Both the position numbers and the translations under genes were made by a program. Of a stretch of 64,000 bases of DNA, positions 56,675 through 64,000 are shown one piece after another. The DNA comes from Rotaria sp. Silwood1 (taxonomy: Eukaryota > Rotifera > Eurotatoria > Philodinida > Philodinidae): the NCBI GenBank assembly GCA_905250075.1, contig CAJNOP010000012.1, positions 3,924,248 to 3,988,247 on the forward strand. The letters run 5' to 3'. Below the pieces are notes generated by a model. The model did not search any database, was not told the origin of the DNA, and saw nothing but the letters and a program-made list of their open reading frames with translations. Each line of letters begins with the position of its first letter. Within the stretch, counting starts at the first letter, position 1.

Positions 56675-59600
56675 ATGGCATTTGCACAATTTCGAATATT
56701 ATTTAAAAAAAATTTCCTTCTTCGTCGTCGACAACCGGTATATATTTAATTAATTAGATTTTATTTATATTTATGTTCTTTTTTTTTTTTTTATTCATTA
56801 AAATTATTTTCAGGTACTTTTTCTTTTTGAACTTTTATGGCCTTTATTACTTTTTTGTATTGTTGCTATTGTCCGAAAAACTTCACCTACTCAAAATCGA
56901 CCAGCATGTAAATTACTTTTTCAAAAACAAAACAAATTTTATCTTTATAAAATGTTTTCTTTCTATTTATTAACATAGGTTATTATAATCCCATGCCATT
57001 ACCTAATAGTGGTACAATCGGTTTTCTTCAAAGTTTTTTGTGCAATACAAATGTTAGTTGTCGTTTAAAGCCCTTCGATGTTCAAACATCGTCGTTAAGA
57101 AATTAGTATGAATAAATATAATTTGTTTTGATTTTTTTATTTTTTCTCAAAACCTAAAAATATTTTTCTTATTGAAATTTTAGTTTTCCATCTGTTTATG
57201 ATGGAATACTTGGTTTAACACAAACAGAAGGTGTAAATACTGTTTTAAATAATTTACCTAATTTAACACGTAGTGTTGATCATATCAATAATGCATTCAA
57301 TGATACATTTTTATTAAAAATCTTAGATGGACAATTTCATATATATGATTTATTTAATAATACAAATGAATTGAAAAATGTTTTATTATTAACTGGAATG
57401 CCAAATGATTTAATTGATCATTTTCTAAATGGTTCATTTAATTTAACAGAAATTTATGATACATTTAATAAAACAATTAATATAGAACCATTTTGTCGAA
57501 ATGATTTTCTTAATCATTTACTTACTGTTGATAATTTGACTAATCCTGATATTGTTATTCAAGCATTATGTCAATTAAATATTAGAAATCTTACAATGGA
57601 TATCAATACATTTATTAATCAACTTAATTATAATACAATTAATAAATATGTAAGTTTAATAAATAAAAAAAAATAGTTCATTGATAAATAAAAGGTTTTG
57701 TTTTTTTTTTTTGTTTATTTAAGTTTGAGAATATTTCTCAATTAATAAATGGTCCAGAACTTAGAGATAAAATTCAACAACTGAGAAATCTTGAAAATAT
57801 TATAAAAGAATTAAGTTCATATGCAGATTTAATAAAAAATATGCCGAATATGACAGAAATGGCACGAATAATTCCACGATTAGTACAAATTATTGAACTT
57901 GTACAAAATCAACGAGATTTAATACAACTGTAAGTTTAAATTGAATAATTTTAGTACAATTCATTCGAAACGTAACATACAGGACAATTATTCTTCGATG
58001 ATTAGATAAGCACATCTTATATGACTAGTTTAAAGAAAATCTATTCTCTGAAAATCTCACATCAGGTCTAAACTGATCTTTTTCAGTGTGAAGATCGAGA
58101 AATAGAGTTCAGTGTTTCCAAAAATTATCCGAAACCGTTGAACTCTAGTCTTTACTTATGTTGCTATGTTTCATATTTCGCAATGAAGTAAGAATATAGT
58201 ATACTATTTGCTCAAAATCGTTTTTAGAAATTATTAAAATTGATGGAACAAAGCATTTTTATTTATGAAGAAAGCCTCTCACTGAATTAATCGGTCTTGA
58301 GTTGGGATCATATTTATCAAGTAAATCCTGATGAGTTTTGAAAATTCTAGAAAAGGTTCGTGTCATTTGCTTATTATTGCGGAATCTTTCAAGTCAAAAT
58401 TGTATTCCCTAATAGAAGCGCTAGTAAAACTGATTGATAAATTACGACTTCATATTTTGCAAGAAGATAAGCTTTAATGGTGTTCACTCTTTTTTTTTTG
58501 AATATTGCTAGTTCTTGAAAATTATACAACGGATTTACATGAACTTTTTATCGTATGTAGAGCATCTAAAATAAGAAGACATGTGTTCGAAGAAAATAAT
58601 TTTACAGAAAGTATTCATGGTTTTTTGGAAAAATCCTAGTTTTTTTTTATAGAACCACATTGGGCTCGCTAACGATACTCTCTAACGTTGTTCAATTGGA
58701 CTGAAAATTTTTTAAAGATACCTTAGACTGTATGTCAGGGATGGTTCTAGGTTTGTTGAAAAACTTCACTTTTGGTGTTCAGGACTATTAGAACTTATAG
58801 GAAGGTTAAAAACGAAAGCGATTGATTTCATCTCCAAAGAATTCTTCTAAATATCTATGGTCAACGGATTAGTGTCTATCTTTTTCAAGAAGCAGAAATA
58901 ATATAAAAAGACTAGGGTACTCTTAAACATAATTATAGTTTATATACACTCTTAGATTTGATGTTCTTATTTCATGATAAAAATAAATTAAAAGACCTGA
59001 AACTACTCTTGTTACAGTTTGTCTCTATGCAAAGTTTCAAGTCGAAATTTGAGAATCACTTTTACTGCAGTTTCTACAGTAGCCATGATTTTGATTTAAC
59101 AAATACTGTAAAACTGCAATATTTTCATAATAATAAACTAACAAGACGAACTCGTTTCAGAGTATTTATAATTCATTAGATTTTAGATAATGTACATGGT
59201 TTCGATTAAAAAGTAATTAATTATTGAAAGACTTTTCTCAATAATTTAATTGATATTTTCAAGATATCATTGATAAATATTTATTTTAAAAAATTTATTC
59301 AAATCATTTGTATACATCTCAAATTTCTAGTTTTGGACAAATCTTAGTTGACTTACATATCATTACTGAAGAACATATTATATTACAATTGTATGAAATT
59401 ACTCAAATGTTTGTCGATTTTCTTCAACGTTATGATAATATGAGTAAAAATTTCTAATAAAAAAATTTGTTTTTCTTTTAAATATTGATTTTTTTTTTAA
59501 TTTTAAGCTCAAAGTTTAACAGCTGACCAATTATTTAATAATTTAACATTAAATATAATTTTACAATCAGATTTAACATTATCACAAACTTTTGAAGGTT

Positions 59601-62600
59601 CAATATTAACTTCGAAAATAAATTATCTTGCTGTAAGATTAAAATAGATTTTTTTTTATAAAATTATTTAATATACTTATTTACATTTCTTTTGTTTTTT
59701 TTTTTTGTTTACAGTTATCAGAATTTCTTGTTGGAAAGATAACTGAAGCATCAAAATATCGATTATTTTGTCGTGAACCTGGTTTTTGGACTTTATTTAT
59801 CATAGATGATGTTACTTCGAAAAATCTTAAAGATCGTGTTGATCGTTATTGTGGTATTCATAATAATCTTGATAATGTTTATAATAAATTAATGAATGGT
59901 ATTCGTTTTGAAAAAGTAATTTATTTCATAGAAATTTATTTAAAAAAAAAAATTTTTTTTGTTATTTTTAATTCTTAGTTACAAAATTATTTCAGTGATA
60001 TGCGTCTTTTATCGGGAGCTTTTGAAGGTTTAGCAAGCATTCTATTTGCAATAAATCAAGCAGGATCATTTGAAAATGATTTACGTTTAACATTGGATAG
60101 TGTTTCAGCTGTTAGTGAATTATTAACAAGAACACAAGTAGCTGGTGTTAATCTTTATGCGTAAATTATTTATTTAATTTTTTTTTTTATTATTTTTTTT
60201 TAATTTTATTATTATAGTTCGTATAATTTTGTTAAAAAAATAACAAAAACCTTTAATCCAGATTTATTAAAAATGCCGGTATTTAATACACTTGATATAG
60301 TGATACCTGTTTTGACACCATTATTTAATTTGGATCAACTTGTTTCTGTAATAGCTGGTGTTCCACGTGGAACTATTGATAATATTATAAATAATATTAA
60401 CATAATTAGTAATTTTTTAACAACACCAGCTCCGACAAAAGTAAATAATAGAATTTAAAAAATTTGATTTCAAAATTTTTTTTTTTTAACATTTAGATCA
60501 TGCGTTTAACAACAACGGCAAATATTTCAAATATAAGAACAACAACAAAACCTCGATTACGAGCTCGTTATATTGATTGGTCAACACTTTTTCAAGGAAA
60601 TAATTTTCTTCAACAAAACATGCCAAAATCTTTTGTTATTCCGCAAAATATTGCTGATTATAGCCAATGGGTCAGACGACAAAAACGAGTATGTATAATC
60701 TTATAATTCAAATCAAGTTCTTCTATGAATACAGTTAAATGTTTTTCAATGTAAAATGCATTCAAATATATAGACTTCCATTCTTACAAATTTTTTCTTT
60801 CAAATGAAAATAGGAAAAACCTCGATAGTCTTATGCATATATATGGGCATGAGTGGTTTTTTTTATAAAAGATACGAATCCCTGCAAAATGTAAAATAAC
60901 ATGTATAGTATTCAAGGAAAATAGTGGAGTTGCAAAGGTGAAAAATACGCTTCTATTTATACCCTTCTTTCCGAATAAAAACATCAAACTCTTGAGCGCA
61001 TTCTCAAAAGCACATATCTGTTTTTACTGACGTTCGATCTGTAAGCTGCAACAAAAATCAGAGATGTGTCATATTTTAAAATAAGAAAAAGTAGAAATTC
61101 AAAACGCTTTCTAATATAAGTAGAATAAAGTGTCAGCTCAATCGGATGCCCTTTCTTTGAGAAATGAGGGACGATTATTCATTTTTTTGTCAAAAACTTG
61201 GTCTTTAAAAAACAGTGAAAATGTTTCATATTTTCCGATCGATAAAGAATAGTTCGAAGTGTATATAGAATAGAAAATAACAAAATGAAAAGTTTTGATA
61301 GGAAAAGAACTGAGGCACCCAATTTATTCAGCAGAGTCTGATGAATTGTGTAATTCATATTGATATACAACTGCTATCAAAATATTCATCAATTTACAGT
61401 TGTATATGATTCAAGACCTACGAAACTATTATTTCATTCATCTCAAACAAAAGATCATACCCAACAGTTGAATGCCGTTCAACTTCATAGTACAGCTACA
61501 AAACGAAATTTTTACTGAAAACAAGATATTGCGAAGAAATCAAAAACAAAAAGTTCCGATCTGAAATTTGGTCTATAGACACATTGGATAATCATTAGAT
61601 TGTCTCAAACATTTCAACGAAAACAAACGTGTCTTTCTCGAGATATTCAATATCCAAAAGAGGCAATGTTTTACCATAAGACGGCAAAATAATCGAGTTT
61701 ACTTCGAAATCGAATATCTCGAGAAAGACACGCTCATTGTTCTTGAAACTTTCAGACCAGGCTTTAGACTATCAAACGTGCACATAGGCCAAAATTTAGG
61801 TTCAAACTCTATGTTTTGAGTTTCTTGATAATGTCTTACTCTCAATAAGAGTTGTATTACAATGTCTATAAATCTTTATCAATAGACCATGTATCCGAAA
61901 CTTTCTTGTTCGTTTAGTGACTATATATGAAACAATACTTTTCTACTTTTTTTTCTATATATTTGATTTCAAATCTAATAAAATAAAATGTTTTTTCCTT
62001 TTTTTGTTTTAAGCAACTTGATCTATTATCTGGTTTTCTTGGTCAAACACAATCTTCGAATTCTGTCAGTTCAGCATTACCTGCCATGCCTGATTTTGTT
62101 AAAATGTTCAATAGATTTACTCCTGAAACACTCGAACTTCTTTGTATAGAACCATTAATGAATCTAATACCAAATGATCCTGTACTTAATTATATATTTG
62201 GTATTGGACGTGTATTTGAATTAATTAATACATTTATGTCAATAATAACATCAACAAATCGTATACGTTGTTTACAAAATCCTAATCATGATTATGATCA
62301 AATATCACAATTTTTACGTTTAAATAAAACAGTTGGATTGGTAAGAAAAAAAAAGAAAACTTTAATTTCTACTTTAAAATATCTTTGTTTTTTCTTTTTA
62401 AGATTCGTGATCTTGTTAAAAATGGTTTTCAATCAAAATTTAGTTGTTCATTAATAGTTGATGTTGTTAAAAATATTCAAGTCTATCAAAATTTAGTTGA
62501 TATTATGGAACATAATACAATAACACTTGATACACTTGATTGTTTAAAAGAAACATTACTTCAAATATTTGAACGTTTAAAAATTTTACCTGGTTTATTT

Positions 62601-64000
62601 CGTTTTATATTTGGTGATTCATCATTAATAAAAACAATAAAACAATTAGTTCCATTAATTAAAATATTTTCACCAATTCTTTCTCCACAAACAGTTAAAT
62701 TTGTACAATTAAATGATATGATTGAAAATGCAAACAATTTTACATTATTTTTACAACAAAAACGAAATATAACATCATTTAATCAATGGTATTTTAGTAC
62801 AAAATTAGTAAGTATTTTAATTAGTGAAAACAAAATGAGTTTGAGAATAAATAGGACAACATGTGTGAGTACACTCACACTTTCATTAAAAGTGGTTGAC
62901 CCTAATGAACCTTAATAGACTCTAATAGATCTTAGTAGATTGTTTAAAGAAATCTTTCGTATAACATTTAGAAAGTTTAAATTATTTTGCAGTTCATTTG
63001 AGTCCTGAATTTATTGAAATATATAAAAACAATATTGTAGAAACATTATTTTTGCAAATTAAATTATTCTCATTATCGATTCTTATTCTGAGTTCAATCA
63101 AAACTTTATATCTGTCTTATACACATTAGTTTTCACTTCATATTTGTGAATAAACCATTTAAATGAAAAGAGACTTCATCTGAAGAAAAGAAACGATTCT
63201 GATTGTTGATATTTTCACTAACATTGGTATCAACATGATATCATGTGAACTTAGATTTTCTCAATATTCTTCAAAAAAAGTCGTTGGAAGAATGGCACAT
63301 TGTAAAGCTTCATTGGAAAATATTTAGTCATAATTCAGCCTGCTATTGTTCGTAGCATAAACCAGGTAGCTGAGGCAAAATAAGTACTCGATAGTAGCAC
63401 ATTTTCACGAACTGATTTCATAGAAGCATTGAAAGAGTCTCTAATACAGTCTACGTCTGATATTTGTATGCTTTGGATACGGTAGTTTTTAAGGAAAAGT
63501 CATAGAAAATGCAACATTCCATCATTTCGTTATCTAGAGAATTGCATACAGATTTCGAGCACTTGAAAACTATCGTGTCTGGGTTTTATGAACCTTGTCA
63601 TCATAGTTATTCGAAATTTTCATTGGCTATTAAACTCACTATTTAGTTTTGAGCTAGGTGCTTAACATTTATGATTTATTCAACATGAGCAACTCTTCGA
63701 GAAACGGATTGACGTGCTCGGATTTTTTACATTACCCTCTCGGAGAAAAAATCTGGATAAGATACTGTTTGACAGTATAGAAAAAAAAATCAAAACTATG
63801 TTGTTGTTAAACTTTTTTCTACCGTCTTCAATAAATTTAACATTATTTTATTTTATTTTTTAAAGGGACGATTAGAATCACCAGGTGATCTGAAGGATAT
63901 TTTTTGTAATCGAAATAATATTGTGGATTATGTTATTTCATTTCATGATCCAATTAGTGTATTAGAATGGAGTTTATGTGCTACTGAATCATTATATATT
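56675..64000 (+). CDS. ABCA-type lipid transporter, N-terminal part
   Basis: Fifteen exons are visible in phase before the window ends: 56675-56737, 56814-56907, 56979-57105, 57184-57649, 57724-57929, 59331-59443, 59508-59632, 59715-59915, 59989-60159, 60218-60440, 60497-60688, 62014-62340, 62403-62807 and 63866 onward, plus any I missed in long introns. The N terminus reads 'AQFRILFKKNFLLRRRQPV' then a membrane helix ('FLFELLWPLLLFCIVAIV') and 'CYYNPMPLPNSGT', the layout of ABCA1/4/7/12-type full transporters. What follows is the large first extracellular domain, rich in Asn/Leu with many N-glycosylation sites (such as 'NGSFNLT', 'NLTRS'). The nucleotide-binding domains lie beyond the edge. 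The ATG directly follows CTACCTTCTAG, a strong acceptor signal suited to a spliced leader. Three introns exceed 1 kb and look repeat-filled. Confidence 0.85.
61533..61830. repeat. Palindromic dispersed repeat, copy 3 (in ABCA intron)
   Basis: Inverted halves: GATCTGAAATTTGGTCTATA on the left matches the complement of TAGGCCAAAATTTAGGTTC on the right, and the inner pair GTGTCTTTCTCGAGATATTC / GAATATCTCGAGAAAGACAC is perfect over 20 bp. The CTATAGA core is shared with copies 1 and 2; this copy is shorter. Confidence 0.6.

Overview
This 64-kb window is nuclear DNA of an animal, most likely a bdelloid rotifer (Adineta/Rotaria/Philodina type). The evidence is AT-rich sequence, many GT-AG introns of about 50-80 bp, a fragment of the F-box/LRR-like family that I recall as greatly expanded in bdelloids, splice-acceptor signals directly in front of several start codons (as expected for spliced-leader trans-splicing), decayed transposons, and metabolic genes that animals usually lack. 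All protein calls come from reading spliced translations by eye; exon ends were checked for GT/AG and phase where given, but no alignment or database search was run.

Layout. 1-1440: 3' part of a copine/RGLG-type vWA protein gene (+). 1.9-7.1 kb: a transposon graveyard with an uncertain gene fragment, a 238-bp hairpin MITE, telomere-like CCCACA palindromes, a 5' piece of a non-LTR retrotransposon (gag zinc knuckles plus the start of the endonuclease) and an F-box family fragment. 8.3-9.1 kb: NDUFV2 (-). 10.1-10.3 kb: a possible 46-residue protein gene (+). 11.6-13.4 kb: dihydroxy-acid dehydratase (-). 14.07 kb: tRNA-Gly(GCC). 14.4-17.4 kb: MNT/MXD-type bHLH-zipper repressor (-). 20.0-20.8 kb: an unassigned probable beta-propeller protein (-). 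21.2-23.6 kb: CCT7 chaperonin subunit (-). 23.7-27.5 kb: paxillin (-), head-to-head with rabenosyn-5 (27.8-31.7 kb, +).

31.9-35.2 kb: a glycine-tRNA locus. It has one tRNA-Gly(CCC) on the minus strand and then a tandem array of about 0.55-0.67-kb units, each with a tRNA-Gly (GCC or UCC), broken by a 100-N assembly gap. Three array members carry related 87-89-nt inserts at exactly the same place in the T-stem, just upstream of box B; two others are uninterrupted. This is the most unusual structure in the window.

35.6-37.7 kb: a mitochondrially targeted homoserine/serine O-acyltransferase of the MetX family (-). 39.2-41.7 kb: MRPL44 (-). 41.9-48.5 kb: Cullin-4 (-), head-to-head with a small uncharacterised gene (49.0-49.6 kb, +). 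51.3-54.5 kb: nephrocystin-1 (-). 56.7 kb to the right edge: the N-terminal part of an ABCA-type lipid transporter (+), continuing out of the window. Large introns of MRPL44, CUL4 and the ABCA gene each hold a copy of one palindromic repeat family.

The genes are not an operon and mostly serve unrelated housekeeping roles: respiratory complex I, chaperonin, ubiquitin ligase, adhesion, endosome, cilium and lipid transport. DHAD (branched-chain amino acid synthesis) and the MetX-type acyltransferase (methionine/cysteine synthesis) form a theme: both belong to amino-acid routes typical of fungi, plants and bacteria, and horizontal acquisition is a reasonable hypothesis for each.
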